Shown: piece after piece, positions 17,318 through 26,367 of the stretch
Numbering within the stretch: position 1 is the first letter of the stretch
Layout of the letters: the number at the start of each line of letters is the position of its first letter
Source: Hymenobacter sp. 5317J-9
GTDB taxonomy: Bacteria; Bacteroidota; Bacteroidia; Cytophagales; Hymenobacteraceae
DNA length: 64,000 nucleotides
Direction: 5' to 3'
NCBI RefSeq assembly: GCF_022921075.1
Contig: NZ_CP095050.1
Location: 3,100,001 to 3,164,000, forward strand
Program-made: the position numbers and the translations under genes
The notes under the pieces: generated by a model
The model's database searches: none
Told to the model about the DNA's origin: nothing
The model's input: the letters and a program-made list of their open reading frames with translations, nothing else

Positions 17318-17906
17318 TGAAGTGGGCCTGAATGAGTTTAAATTGATTGTTCGGCGACGGGCCGACTTACTACCGCTGTGGCAGCGAACCTGATTCACCC
17401 TTTTTTCTGCGTTTTTTTGATAAAAATCGCCACCCGTTGCACGATGCTGCCAACCCAACAGGCCAAGCCGGGTAGCCAGCCGCCGGGACTCTTGGCGTCG
17501 GTGGCGCCCGGCTCGCCCGAAGCCGACGCGCCGACCCAGTCAATGCGCCGCCATTTGGTGAGAAAGCCGGGGATTTTGGAATCAGGTGGGCGCATGGATT
17601 CGGACAGACAACCGGCGAGGGAATGCGGAAACGCGAAAGCCATATACCCGAAAAGTATTGACGCCTCCCTATGGCTCCTAGACTCGTCTAGCAAACGGCC
17701 CATAAAGTCGACCGACGCGGCGAGGCGTCGGCGAAGGACTTGCACCACGGGCCATTAGGTCGAAAACCAGCGACGCGCTACCTTGCGCGGACAAGTAAAA
17801 CAAGCTGACCCGGCCGAAGCCACTGGGCTTAAAGCCGCCGGCATCATCTCGTCTTTCTGCGGCTGGCGAGCCGTTTTGCCGACGCCCGTATTTTCCTTTC
17901 CACCGC
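17318..17906. other. 589-bp stretch without a supportable gene
   Basis: Open frames exist on both strands (for example 17378-17758 on plus and 17395-17748 on minus), but they overlap each other, have no recognisable motif and no export signal, and the plus frame ends in an Arg run. The last 100 bp probably hold the promoter of the LytTR regulator; TATTTTCC at 17889-17896 resembles a -7 box. I see no repeat or strong hairpin. Confidence 0.4.
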
Positions 17907-18665
17907 ATGTCTCCGCCATTCACTTGCCTCGTCCTCGACGACGACCCACTGGTGAGCGACCTAGCGAGCAGCTACGTGGCGCGCATTCCGGCCCTCACGC
18001 TGGCCGGGCAGTACGCCGACGCCCTGCCCGCCTTCGAACACCTGGCCCGCATCCCCGTCGACCTGCTCATTACCGACATTGAGCTGCCCGAGCTTAACGG
18101 CCTAGAGCTGGTGCGGGCCCTGCGGCGGCCGCCGCTGGTCATTTTCATGACCTCCCACCCTGAATACGCCCTGCCGACTTACGACCTCGACGCCGTCGAT
18201 TTCCTGGTGAAGCCCCTGCGTTTCGAGCGCTTTTTGCGGGCCATCGATAAAGCCCTGCTGCAGTTGCGGGCCCGGGCCGCCGAGGCCGCCAGCCCACCCG
18301 TTGCGCCCGTCGACGAAAACGAGGCCTTTTTCATTCGCACCGAGCTTCAGTATGTGAAGGTGCGCTACGCCGACGTGTCTTACGTGGAAGCCATGCGCGA
18401 TTTCAGCAAGGTGCACCTTGCCGACGGCACCGTGCACATCACCCTGGTCAACCTCAAGCACATGGAAGACCAACTGCCGGCCAGCCTGTTTGTGCGCACG
18501 CACCGCTCCTATTTGGTGAATGCCGGCCGCATCGACGCCGTGGCCGGGCAGGCCGTGCGCGTGGGCAACGTGGAAGTGCCGCTGGGCCTCACCTTTCGGG
18601 ATGCGGTGCTGGCGCAGGTGGTGCAGCAACGCCTGCTGAGCCGCCACCCCCACAAGCCCGCTTAA
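17907..18665 (+). CDS. LytTR-family response regulator
   Basis: 252 residues. The N-terminal receiver domain (residues 1-120) has the acidic pair in LVLDDDPLVSD, the phospho-acceptor Asp at about residue 57 in LLITDIELPELNG, a Thr-like FMTSHPEYAL and the Lys in FLVKPLRFERF. The C-terminal LytTR DNA-binding domain (about 145-245) shows FFIRTELQYVKVRYADVSYVEA, VNLKHMEDQLP and FVRTHRSYLVN. LytTR regulators bind direct repeats upstream of target genes, often for surface or signalling functions. The histidine kinase on the opposite strand converges and shares stop-codon bases, so it is the likely partner. Confidence 0.92.
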   Translation: MSPPFTCLVLDDDPLVSDLASSYVARIPALTLAGQYADALPAFEHLARIPVDLLITDIELPELNGLELVRALRRPPLVIFMTSHPEYALPTYDLDAVDFLVKPLRFERFLRAIDKALLQLRARAAEAASPPVAPVDENEAFFIRTELQYVKVRYADVSYVEAMRDFSKVHLADGTVHITLVNLKHMEDQLPASLFVRTHRSYLVNAGRIDAVAGQAVRVGNVEVPLGLTFRDAVLAQVVQQRLLSRHPHKPA

Positions 18666-20833
18666 CCAACGGCTTCCGACGCGGCCACGGGCTCGGCCAC
18701 GGGCAGGCTTAGGGCAAACGTGGTGCCCTGGCCGGGTCCGGCGCTGGCCACCCACAGCCGGCCGCCGTTGCGCGCCAGCACGTCGCGGCTCAGCAGCAGG
18801 CCCAGGCCGGTGCTGCGGGCCTGGCCGCCCTCGCCGGCGCGGCACGGCAGGCTTTCGGGGCGCAGCTCCTGCCAGGGCGTGGGCTCGGGCAAGCCGCGGC
18901 CGGTATCGGCCACGGCCAGCTGCCAGGCGGCGCCCTCGCGCCGGGCCGATACCTGCACCGTGCCGCCCGCCGGCGTGAACTTGATGGCGTTGGCCAGCAG
19001 GTTGCGCAGCACCAGGCGCGCGGCGGCGGGGTCGGCCCAGGCGCATTCGTCGCCCGTGAGGTGGTGCACCACGCTCACCTGGGACGCCTCGGCAGCCGCG
19101 GCCAGCAGGCCGATGTTTTCTTCCACCAGGGCGGCCAGGTCCAGGGGTTCGGGGCGAGGTGGGCCGGCGGCCCGCATTTGCAGCGCGGCCCAGTTCAGCA
19201 GGTTTTCCAGCAGCGCCAGGGTGTGGTCGAGGGTGCGGGTGAGGCGCTGGGTGTACTGGGCCAGCTTATCGGGCGGCAGCGGGGGGCCGGCCAACAGCTC
19301 CACAAAGGCGTGGAGCGAGTGCAGCGGCCCGCGCAGGTCGTGCCCAATGATGGAAAACAACCGGTCTTTGGTCGCGTTCAGCTCGGTGAGCTCGGCCCGC
19401 TGCGCCTCAATTTGCTGGTTTTTGCGGCCCAACAGGCGGTTGAGGCGCCACAGGGCCAGCCCCGCGGCGGCCACCACGCCCAGGCCCAGCCCCAGGCCCC
19501 AGAGCTGGCGCTGCTGGGCCTGCAGGCGCTGCTGCTGGGCCTCGCCGGTGCGGGCCAGACCTTGGGCCCGCTCGCGCTCCTGGCTGAGTTGAAAATCGCC
19601 CTGCAGCCGCCCCATTTCCTCGGCCTTGGATTGCGAAAACACGGTATCGTGCGCGGCCTGGGCCAGCTCGGTGTACTGCAGCGCCTGGCGGTAGTCGCCG
19701 CGGCGCTTGAGCAGGCCGGCCAGCAGCGCCCCGCTTGATTCCTGCACGCTCCAATCCTGAACGGACGTGGCCAGGGCCAGGGCGCGGCGGGCCTGGGCTT
19801 CGGCCTCGGCCGCGTGGCCGAGCTTGCTGTGCAGCTGCCCCAGCGCCACCAGCGTGGCAGCCAGGGTGCCGACGTCGCCGGAATTTTCCAGCAACGCGCG
19901 CGCCCGTTCCAGCGTGGCCTGCGCGGCAGGCAGGCGCCGCTGGTCGGTGAGCAGCTGGGCGTAATCGCTCAGCACTACGCCCAGCTGGGCCCGCTCGCCG
20001 GCCTGCTCCGACACGGCAATGGCTTGCTGATAGAAGGGTTCGGCCTGCTTGAATTCGCCCAGCTGCTGATGCGCAGCGGCCAGGTTGGTCAGGCAGTCGG
20101 CCAGCGCGCCCTGGTCGGGCCGGTGGCGCACCAACGGCAGGGCCTGCTCGAAATAATGCAGGGCTTGTCGCGCGTCGTTGTGCCGAAAATAGACGTTGCC
20201 CAGGTTGGTGAGGCAGTTGGCCTGCAGGGCGCTGTCGCCCAGTTGCTGGGTTTGGCGCAAGGCCGGCAGCAGCATGGCCAGCGCCCGCGGGAAGTCGCCG
20301 CGGCTGCTGTAAATAATGCCCAGGCCGTTGCGGGTCCGGGCCTCGTCGCGCACGGCGCCGCGGGCGTGGTACAGCCGCAGGGCTTCTTCGCAGGCGCGCA
20401 GGGCGCCGGGGTAGTCGTCTTGCTCGTTGGCCACTTGGCCCAAGGTCAGGAGCACGTCGGCCAGGCCGGGCTGACCGGAAGTGCGCCGGGCCAAGGTCAC
20501 GGCTTGGGTCAGGTAGGCGCGGGCTTCGGCAAAGCTGCCGTGCACCAGCTCGGCTTTGCCCAGCACGCGCAGGCTTTCCACTTCGCCGGCCGCGAAATGG
20601 GTGCGGCGGGCCAGGTCGCGAGCTTGCAGCAGCAGCGGCTGGGCGGCGTCGTTCTGGCCGGCGCGCAGCAGGTCCTGGCTTTGGCGCAGCAGGTCGCGCA
20701 CCCGGGCGGTGTCGGACGCGGCAGGCGGCCCCGCGGCCAGCAGCACCAGCCCGCTGGCCAGCGTGGCCGCCGCTTTCGCCAGCCGCTTGTTCAAAGGGGT
20801 TCGCCGGTGTGTCGGGGGTAAACTTTTTTCCAT
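18662..20833 (-). CDS. TPR-containing sensor histidine kinase
   Basis: 723 residues. An N-terminal signal or anchor helix (AAATLASGLVLLAAG) is followed by a long array of tetratricopeptide repeats (about residues 40-400; for example LADVLLTLGQVANEQDDYPGAL, ANCLTNLGNVYFRHNDARQAL), one membrane helix near 440 (LWGLGLGLGVVAAAGLALW), a short coiled coil, and a HisKA domain with the phospho-His in SIIGHDLRGPLHSLH (about 500). The ATPase domain follows: NAIKFTPAGG, DTGRGLPEP, TGLGLLLSRDVLARNGG. The TPR part is probably periplasmic and the kinase cytoplasmic. This layout is common in Bacteroidota. The start at 20833 gives the anchor helix; 20953 would add 40 residues of another type. Confidence 0.9.
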   Translation of the reverse strand: MEKSLPPTHRRTPLNKRLAKAAATLASGLVLLAAGPPAASDTARVRDLLRQSQDLLRAGQNDAAQPLLLQARDLARRTHFAAGEVESLRVLGKAELVHGSFAEARAYLTQAVTLARRTSGQPGLADVLLTLGQVANEQDDYPGALRACEEALRLYHARGAVRDEARTRNGLGIIYSSRGDFPRALAMLLPALRQTQQLGDSALQANCLTNLGNVYFRHNDARQALHYFEQALPLVRHRPDQGALADCLTNLAAAHQQLGEFKQAEPFYQQAIAVSEQAGERAQLGVVLSDYAQLLTDQRRLPAAQATLERARALLENSGDVGTLAATLVALGQLHSKLGHAAEAEAQARRALALATSVQDWSVQESSGALLAGLLKRRGDYRQALQYTELAQAAHDTVFSQSKAEEMGRLQGDFQLSQERERAQGLARTGEAQQQRLQAQQRQLWGLGLGLGVVAAAGLALWRLNRLLGRKNQQIEAQRAELTELNATKDRLFSIIGHDLRGPLHSLHAFVELLAGPPLPPDKLAQYTQRLTRTLDHTLALLENLLNWAALQMRAAGPPRPEPLDLAALVEENIGLLAAAAEASQVSVVHHLTGDECAWADPAAARLVLRNLLANAIKFTPAGGTVQVSARREGAAWQLAVADTGRGLPEPTPWQELRPESLPCRAGEGGQARSTGLGLLLSRDVLARNGGRLWVASAGPGQGTTFALSLPVAEPVAASEAVG

Positions 20834-20998
20834 GCTTCCGCAATTACTTATGCCCTTGCCAATTCCGGTAAATAAAAGAAGCGGCACCGCTTTTGCCAAA
20901 TGCGGCCGCCGGGCGTTGCTCAGCGCCCGGGTTTTACTTTCGTTCTCACTCATTTCAGCCCCGGGCTTGGTTTGCCAGCGGGCGGCTCTGTTTTAATT

Positions 20999-21484
20999 AT
21001 GCGACTCCTCCTTAGCCTTGCTGGTTCATTGTGTTTGCTGGCGCCCACGGCGCAGGCCCAAACCCCGGCGGCGCCTCCCACTTTCTACTCAACGTATACC
21101 TATACGGCCTACACCGTGTACGACACCACCAGCGCCGGCCCGCCCACCCGCGTGAGCGGCGTGGGCGGCACCCTCACCCTGCGGGCCGATGGCACCTACG
21201 AGAAGCACCTGAGCATTGTGGCCTCGGGCACGCCGCACTACTTCAACCAGACCGGCACCTTCGCGCTCGCCGGCGACAGCATTCGCTTCGCATTTTCCGA
21301 CCTGAAAGGGGCCGACGTGCAGCGCGGCACCTTCCGCTTTGTGCCAACCACCCGCCAGCTTACAATTACCATCCTGGGCTACCCCTCCGGCAACCGCGGG
21401 GTGTACGACCTGGTGGCCACTCCTGCCAAAGCCCCCGGCAAGGCCCCCAAGCCCCGCCCGAAAGCTCCGGCCCGGCGTAAATAG
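20999..21484 (+). CDS. Secreted protein of unknown function (paralogue of the 15744-16289 gene)
   Basis: 161 residues. Signal peptide MRLLLSLAGSLCLLAPTAQA. The mature part begins TPAAPPTFYSTYTYTAYTVY, then VSGVGGTLTLRADGTYEKHL, FALAGDSIRFAFSDLKG and a final ITILGYPSGNRGVYDLV. It has the same motif order as the protein at 15744-16289. The tail (KAPGKAPKPRPKAPARRK) is Lys/Pro/Arg-rich. It is divergent from the histidine kinase (166 bp between starts), so regulation by the neighbouring two-component pair is possible, but nothing in the sequence proves it. Confidence 0.68.
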   Translation: MRLLLSLAGSLCLLAPTAQAQTPAAPPTFYSTYTYTAYTVYDTTSAGPPTRVSGVGGTLTLRADGTYEKHLSIVASGTPHYFNQTGTFALAGDSIRFAFSDLKGADVQRGTFRFVPTTRQLTITILGYPSGNRGVYDLVATPAKAPGKAPKPRPKAPARRK

Positions 21485-21505
21485 CCGCGCATTTGGCGTC
21501 CCCCG

Positions 21506-21533
21506 CCCGTTCTGGCTAACTTGCGGCCCGTTT
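21506..21533 (+). promoter_or_regulatory. Possible promoter of yebC
   Basis: TTG followed at about 21 nt by TAACTTGC, a near match to the Bacteroidota TAnnTTTG box, some 70-80 bp before the ATG at 21604. Only one base of the -7 core differs from the consensus. Tentative; end positions are approximate. Confidence 0.3.
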
Positions 21534-21603
21534 CGCCGATTCTGCCCCTTGGGCGCTTCGCCGCAGCGGTTCACAGCTCACTGTTAACTGAAAACTGACC
21601 CCT

Positions 21604-22338
21604 ATGGGACGCGCGTTTGAATTTCGCAAAGGCCGCAAAATGAAGCGGTGGGACCGGATGTCGAAAGACTTCACCCGCATTGGCAAAGAAATCGTGATGG
21701 CCGTGAAAGAATCCGGCCCCAACCCCGACACCAACGCCCGCCTGCGCACCGCCATGCAGAACGCTAAAGGCGTGAACATGCCCAAGGACCGCGTGGAGGC
21801 CGCCATCAAGCGCGCCACCGGCAAGGACGAGAAAGACTACCAAGAAGTGGTGTACGAGGGCTACGGCCCGCACGGCGTGGCCATTGTGGTGGAAACCGCC
21901 ACCGACAACCCCACCCGCACCGTGAGCAACGTGCGCCTGTATTTCAACCGCAACAACGGCGCCCTGGGCACGGCCGGCTCTTCGGACTACACCTTCACCC
22001 GCAAGGGCGTGTTCAAGCTCGACGCCGCCGGCCTCGACCGCGACGAGCTGGAGCTGGAGCTCATTGATTTCGGCGCCGAAGACGTGTACGAAACCACCGA
22101 GGAAGACGAGCACGGCGCCGAGCACAAATACATCGTGGTCGAGTCGGCCTTCACCGATTTCGGCCAGCTGCAGAAAGCCCTCGAAGCCAAGGGCCTGAAC
22201 GTGGTGAGCGCCAACCTGCAGCGCGTGCCCAACGCCACCGTCAGCCTCACCGACGAGCAAGCCGAAGAAGTGCTCACCCTCATCGAAAAGTTTGAGGAAG
22301 ACGAGGACGTGCAGGCCGTGTACCACACCATGGGCTAG
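21604..22338 (+). CDS. YebC/PmpR family regulatory protein
   Basis: 244 residues, the usual length. The N-terminus is diagnostic: RGKxxxWxxxxxFTRIGKEI-type sequence (here GRKMKRWDRMSKDFTRIGKE), then KESGPNPDTNARLRTAMQNA and NMPKDRVEAAIKRATG. Members act as transcription regulators or, in recent work, help ribosomes past polyproline stalls. The C-terminal part is acidic and ends near EKFEEDEDVQAVYH, as in homologues. The TAG stop overlaps the GTG start of the next gene by one base, so the two are probably translated in tandem. Confidence 0.93.
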   Translation: MGRAFEFRKGRKMKRWDRMSKDFTRIGKEIVMAVKESGPNPDTNARLRTAMQNAKGVNMPKDRVEAAIKRATGKDEKDYQEVVYEGYGPHGVAIVVETATDNPTRTVSNVRLYFNRNNGALGTAGSSDYTFTRKGVFKLDAAGLDRDELELELIDFGAEDVYETTEEDEHGAEHKYIVVESAFTDFGQLQKALEAKGLNVVSANLQRVPNATVSLTDEQAEEVLTLIEKFEEDEDVQAVYHTMG

Positions 22339-23429
22339 TGGCCACGGCATCGGTGGGCGCGGGCCCGCACCCGCTGGCGTACCGCCCGGGGCTGGACGCG
22401 GTGCGGGCCGTGGGCATCCTGCTGGTCATTCTGGGGCACTGGACGCACCCGCGGTTTCCCATCAGCAACATGGGCAGCATGACGTTTTTCGTGCTGAGCG
22501 GCTACTTCATTTCCGGCATCATCTGGAAACAGAAGGTGTACGTAGGCGCGCCGGGCGGCTGGCCGCGCCGGCTGGGCATTTTCTATTTGCGCCGGCTTAC
22601 GCGCACGCTGCCACCGTATTACGTTTCGCTGCTGGTGGGCGCGGCCTTGCCCCTGGCCACCTTGCACGAGTACCCGCTGTGGTTCATCGTGCCGGTTTCC
22701 AACCAGCTCTTCTACCACCTGCAGCACTGGGGTGAAGGCGTGGGCCACTACTGGACCATGGCCGTGGATGAGCAGTTTTACCTACTGTGGCCCGTGGCCC
22801 TGGCCGTGCTGCCCAAGCGCCTGCGCTGGCTAAGCCTGGTGCTGCTGAGCGGCCTGGCGTTTCGCTACGTGTGGGGTTATTGGGTGCACCCGGGCGCGTC
22901 ATTGGTACTGGCCCTGATGCCCTCCTGTCTCGACATGTTTGCGGCCGGGGCCCTGCTGCGCCACGCCGAGCAGCAGCCCTGGGTGCGACGCTTTGCGCAT
23001 TTTCGCTGGGTGGCCGTGGGCTGGCTGGCCTGGGCGGCAGTGTGGCTGCTGTTGTACGTGAATGAAGCCCACGAAATGTGGAGCCTCGTGTACCCTACTG
23101 CCGGCTGCTTGCCGGCCGCTCTCACGCTCAACTGGGCCTTGCACCAGCCCACGCGCCCTCCTTCTGAAAACCGGGTCCTGGCATTGCTCCGCTGGGTAGG
23201 CCAGCGCAGCTACGGCATTTATCTGTACCATCTTATGCTGCCGGTTTTTTATCAGCGGGCCGTGTATCGGCTGTTCCCCAGCACGGAGGCGCGACACTTC
23301 TGGCTGGGGCCATTGCCTACGGTTGTGTTTCTCTTGCCACTGGTATTCGTGCTGGCTTGGGCATCGTGGGTGTGGCTGGAAGCCCCCCTCAACCGCTGGA
23401 AGAACAAGCTGGAATACCAGCGTGCTTAG
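22338..23429 (+). CDS. Acyltransferase-3 (OafA/NodX-like) membrane protein
   Basis: 363 residues with about ten membrane helices. The family start is clear: YRPGLDAVRAVGILLVILGHW (the His expected in catalysis), then FFVLSGYFISGIIW and the Arg-rich loop FYLRRLTRTLPPYYVSLL. These enzymes O-acetylate polysaccharides, lipids or antibiotics at the membrane; the acceptor here is unknown. The start is GTG, overlapping the yebC stop by one base (TAGTG), which suggests co-translation although the functions appear unrelated. An ATG start 146 bases downstream would lose the conserved N-terminus. Confidence 0.88.
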   Translation: MATASVGAGPHPLAYRPGLDAVRAVGILLVILGHWTHPRFPISNMGSMTFFVLSGYFISGIIWKQKVYVGAPGGWPRRLGIFYLRRLTRTLPPYYVSLLVGAALPLATLHEYPLWFIVPVSNQLFYHLQHWGEGVGHYWTMAVDEQFYLLWPVALAVLPKRLRWLSLVLLSGLAFRYVWGYWVHPGASLVLALMPSCLDMFAAGALLRHAEQQPWVRRFAHFRWVAVGWLAWAAVWLLLYVNEAHEMWSLVYPTAGCLPAALTLNWALHQPTRPPSENRVLALLRWVGQRSYGIYLYHLMLPVFYQRAVYRLFPSTEARHFWLGPLPTVVFLLPLVFVLAWASWVWLEAPLNRWKNKLEYQRA

Positions 23430-23462
23430 CCACTCGCGCAGTTACGAAGCCCCCCAATGCCG

Positions 23463-24665
23463 CTAGGGATGACTGGGCGCGAATACTTCCACCGTCTCGG
23501 GTAATCGTAGCACCAGCACGTTGTGCCCCACCCGCACGGCCGAATACGCCAGCCAGGCCGCCAGCACGCCGCGCTGAGCCCACGTTGCCCAGGGTTTCCC
23601 GGCTCTGGGCCAAGCTGCCAAGGCTAGCAGCAGCACCGGGCCACTGAGCACCGCCGCATACCGCTCGGCATCGTACAGCCCTGTGGCGCCGCGCGTCATG
23701 TTCACGGCCAGCAGTAGCCCCAGCACATACACCAGCGCTGTAATCCAGAGCAGGCGCCGTCCGGCATCAGCCGCTGCGTTTGGCGCTGTTTTTTTGATGC
23801 TTCCCAGCCAAAGCCAGCTCAGCCAAAGCGGCAGCGCAACCGAAAACAACCCTGCGGCCATTGTGCGCCAACCAGCCGGCAGCGGCAAAAACCAACGCAA
23901 GAACACAAACCCGTAATCCGAAAACGAGCCCCACAGCTTTGCCAAGGTCCCAAAGCCACGGTCCGGACGCGTACCCGCCACCCGCTCCGCGTAATAGTTC
24001 CAGGCCACGCCTCCCGCTGCCGCTGCCGCCCCGTGCAGCAACAGCAGCCGCCACTTCCGCAGGCGCCCCGGATACAACAGCGCCCCTACCCCCACTCCGG
24101 CCAGCAGGGCCATGCCCGCCGTACGCTGCAACGGAATGAGAAAAGCCGCCCCAGTGGCCACTGCGAGCCAGCCAGCACGGTCGGTTCGGCACCATTGCAA
24201 CAACGCATACACGTACGCGGCCAGCAAGAGCGCAAACACTGTTTCTGACCACACAAATGCCGTCGGCACCATCATGGCCGTGCTCAGGGCCAGGGCCCAC
24301 GGCAGTACCAGCGCCCGCTTGACCGGCAGGAGCATGCGGCCCACCATTCCCCACAGCCACAGGTTTCCTGCCAGCGCTAAGCCGTGCAGACAGCGGGTGG
24401 CCCAGGTGCTTTCGCCTATTGCCAGCAGCAGGGGGTACAGCGGCCCCCAGTAGCGGTACAGGCTACCATCGGGGTGCAGCAGGCGCCCACTTTGCGCCCA
24501 GCTGCGGGCAGCTGCCATGTAATAAATCGAGTCGCTGGTTGTGTGCAGCCCATTTGCAGTCATGTGCCAGAACAGCCCAACCAGCGCAACAGCCGCGCCC
24601 GCCAGGTTCAGCCGGAAAGCTCCATCAGGCCAACCATTGTCGTCAGTATCTTTCTCGATGTGCAC
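23463..24665 (-). CDS. Polytopic membrane protein, probable GT-C-fold glycosyltransferase
   Basis: 400 residues with about ten hydrophobic segments. The first periplasmic loop has TTSDSIYYMAAARSWAQSG, the Asp-containing loop found in ArnT/PMT-type enzymes that use polyprenyl-phosphate sugars, and then YRYWGPLYPLLLA, the usual tryptophan/tyrosine-rich turn. This supports a glycosyltransferase of the GT-C fold, but the sugar and acceptor cannot be predicted. The start codon is GTG at 24665. It lies downstream of the ftsZ terminator and converges with the acyltransferase gene. Confidence 0.65.
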   Translation of the reverse strand: MHIEKDTDDNGWPDGAFRLNLAGAAVALVGLFWHMTANGLHTTSDSIYYMAAARSWAQSGRLLHPDGSLYRYWGPLYPLLLAIGESTWATRCLHGLALAGNLWLWGMVGRMLLPVKRALVLPWALALSTAMMVPTAFVWSETVFALLLAAYVYALLQWCRTDRAGWLAVATGAAFLIPLQRTAGMALLAGVGVGALLYPGRLRKWRLLLLHGAAAAAGGVAWNYYAERVAGTRPDRGFGTLAKLWGSFSDYGFVFLRWFLPLPAGWRTMAAGLFSVALPLWLSWLWLGSIKKTAPNAAADAGRRLLWITALVYVLGLLLAVNMTRGATGLYDAERYAAVLSGPVLLLALAAWPRAGKPWATWAQRGVLAAWLAYSAVRVGHNVLVLRLPETVEVFAPSHP

Positions 24666-24689
24666 GCGACTTGATAAAGGTGAGCTACA

Positions 24690-24724
24690 AAAAAGCCGTC
24701 GCAGCAGGGCTACGACGGCTTTTT
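24690..24724. terminator. Rho-independent terminator after ftsZ
   Basis: Perfect 12-bp stem (AAAAAGCCGTCG and its complement) with an 11-nt loop, directly after the ftsZ stop codon on the minus strand and with T-runs on both strands. It closes the division cluster. Confidence 0.8.
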
Positions 24725-24741
24725 CCAGAATAATTCAGCGT

Positions 24742-26247
24742 TTAGTCGACGTTGTCGTGCAGGAAGCGGTTGTCGCCCAGCAGTTCATTGTCGTCCGACA
24801 GGTTGAAGCGCGAGATGTTTTGCGCCGAGCTGGGCTCCACGTTTTCCAGCTTCACCTGTCGACGCAGGTAGGCGGGCGTGTCGTATTGGCTTACCGCCTC
24901 GGGGGGCAGGCCGTTGCTCAGCTCCTGCAGGCGCCGCCGGCGCTCCAGGGCCTGGGCATCCATGGCCGGGCGCGGGCGGCCAGCGCCAGCCGCAGTGGCC
25001 TCGGGGGCCGGGGCGGGTGCGTTCGAGGTCAGCACGGGCTCACCGGGAGCGGTGGCCGGGATACCTGCCAGCGGCGGTGCCGTGTGGGCCGAAGGTCCAT
25101 TCAAGTCGAAGGTCACGCGGGCCGGCTCGGGGGCCCCAAAGCTGGGCACAAACGGCGCCGAAGTCGGGTTAGAAACCGGCGCAGGCGCTGCCTCCGTCCG
25201 GGGAGCCTCCGCAACCGGAGCAGTGGCGGCAGGCTCAGCCGCAACCGCCCCGCCCATAGCGGGCGTGGTGATGGAATGCGCCTCGCGTGCAAAACCCGTG
25301 GCAATCACCGTCACCCGGATGCTCTGGCCCAGCGACTCGTCGATGCCGTGGCCGAAAATCATTTCCGCGTCCTGACCGGCTTTCTCCTGGATATACTCCG
25401 TGATTTCCGTCAGCTCGTCCATCTCCAGCTCGTGCTCAGCGCCCGACATGATGGAGAGCAGAATGCGCTGCGCGCCGTGGATGTCGGTGTTGTTGAGCAG
25501 CGGCGAGTTCAGGGCTTCCTCGGCGGCGCGGCGGGCGCGGTTTTCGCCTTCGGTCACGCTGCTGCCCATTACGGCGGCCCCGCTGTCCTTCATCACCGTT
25601 TTCACGTCTTCAAAGTCCACGTTCACGTCGGCCGTCACCGTGATGATTTCGGCAATGGACTTGGCGGCCGTGGTCAGCACGGTATCGGCCTTGGCAAAGG
25701 CGGCGCCCATGGTCAGGTTGCCATAAATCTGCGGCAGCTTGTCGTTGAGAATCACCAGCACCGTGTCGCAGTGTTCGCTCAGTGCTTTGATGCCTTCTTC
25801 GGCCTGCTGGCGCTTCTTTTTGCCTTCAAACATGAAAGGCGCCGTCACGATGCCCACGGTGAGGATGCCCAGTTCCTGCGCTACCTGCGCAATTACCGGG
25901 GCCGCCCCCGTGCCCGTGCCACCGCCCATGCCAGCCGTGATGAATAGCATCTTGGTGCCTTGGTTGAGCAGGTCGCGGATTTGCTCCTTGCTCTCGATGG
26001 CGGCCTGGCGGCCACGCTCGGGCTTAGCACCCGCGCCGAGGCCCTCGGTCAGGTCCACGCCAATCTGCAGCTTATTGGGCACCGTCGAGCTTTGCAGCGC
26101 CTGGTGGTCGGTATTGCAAATAATGAACTCCACGTCCTTGATGCCCTGCTTATGCATGTGCTTCACGGCATTGGAGCCCCCGCCACCCACGCCAATCACC
26201 TTGATGATGGACTTGTTCTGGGCCGGAATGTCGAATTTGTAATTCAT
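24742..26247 (-). CDS. ftsZ: Cell division protein FtsZ
   Basis: 501 residues. Tubulin-like GTPase that forms the division ring. The nucleotide site is clear: IKVIGVGGGGSNAV near residue 15, the tubulin signature GGGTGTGAAP, and NTDHQALQSS. The start at 26247 gives the usual MNYKFD leader. After the GTPase core comes an unusually long Ala/Pro/Glu linker (about 150 residues), then the membrane-protein-binding peptide (TPAYLRRQVKL). The protein does not end there: about 35 more residues follow, finishing DNELLGDNRFLHDNVD. Final gene of the dcw cluster. An imperfect palindromic repeat separates it from ftsA, so it may have its own promoter. Confidence 0.97.
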   Translation of the reverse strand: MNYKFDIPAQNKSIIKVIGVGGGGSNAVKHMHKQGIKDVEFIICNTDHQALQSSTVPNKLQIGVDLTEGLGAGAKPERGRQAAIESKEQIRDLLNQGTKMLFITAGMGGGTGTGAAPVIAQVAQELGILTVGIVTAPFMFEGKKKRQQAEEGIKALSEHCDTVLVILNDKLPQIYGNLTMGAAFAKADTVLTTAAKSIAEIITVTADVNVDFEDVKTVMKDSGAAVMGSSVTEGENRARRAAEEALNSPLLNNTDIHGAQRILLSIMSGAEHELEMDELTEITEYIQEKAGQDAEMIFGHGIDESLGQSIRVTVIATGFAREAHSITTPAMGGAVAAEPAATAPVAEAPRTEAAPAPVSNPTSAPFVPSFGAPEPARVTFDLNGPSAHTAPPLAGIPATAPGEPVLTSNAPAPAPEATAAGAGRPRPAMDAQALERRRRLQELSNGLPPEAVSQYDTPAYLRRQVKLENVEPSSAQNISRFNLSDDNELLGDNRFLHDNVD

Positions 26248-26255
26248 AATAAAGT

Positions 26256-26360
26256 TGTCATGTTGAGCGAAGCGAAACAACTTATCGCGCCCGCGCCGCA
26301 ATGGTTTAGCATCTCTGATTAACGCAGCCTTGATAAGATGCTTCGTTTCTCAGCATGACA
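26256..26360. repeat. Palindromic repeat, family A, between ftsA and ftsZ (imperfect copy)
   Basis: Arms 26256-26286 and 26332-26360 pair imperfectly: TGTCATG(T/C)TGAG, then CGAAG and CTTATC near the loop. The arm core GTCATGTTGAGCGAAGCGAA is the same motif as in the other family A copies at about 31.3, 45.3 and 57.7 kb. Confidence 0.65.
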
Positions 26361-26367
26361 GTCGGAT

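Noticed and set aside
17395..17748. 117-codon minus-strand open frame in the gap before the LytTR gene
   Set aside because: No motif, no export signal, and an equally long frame lies opposite. Kept as a gene-free stretch.
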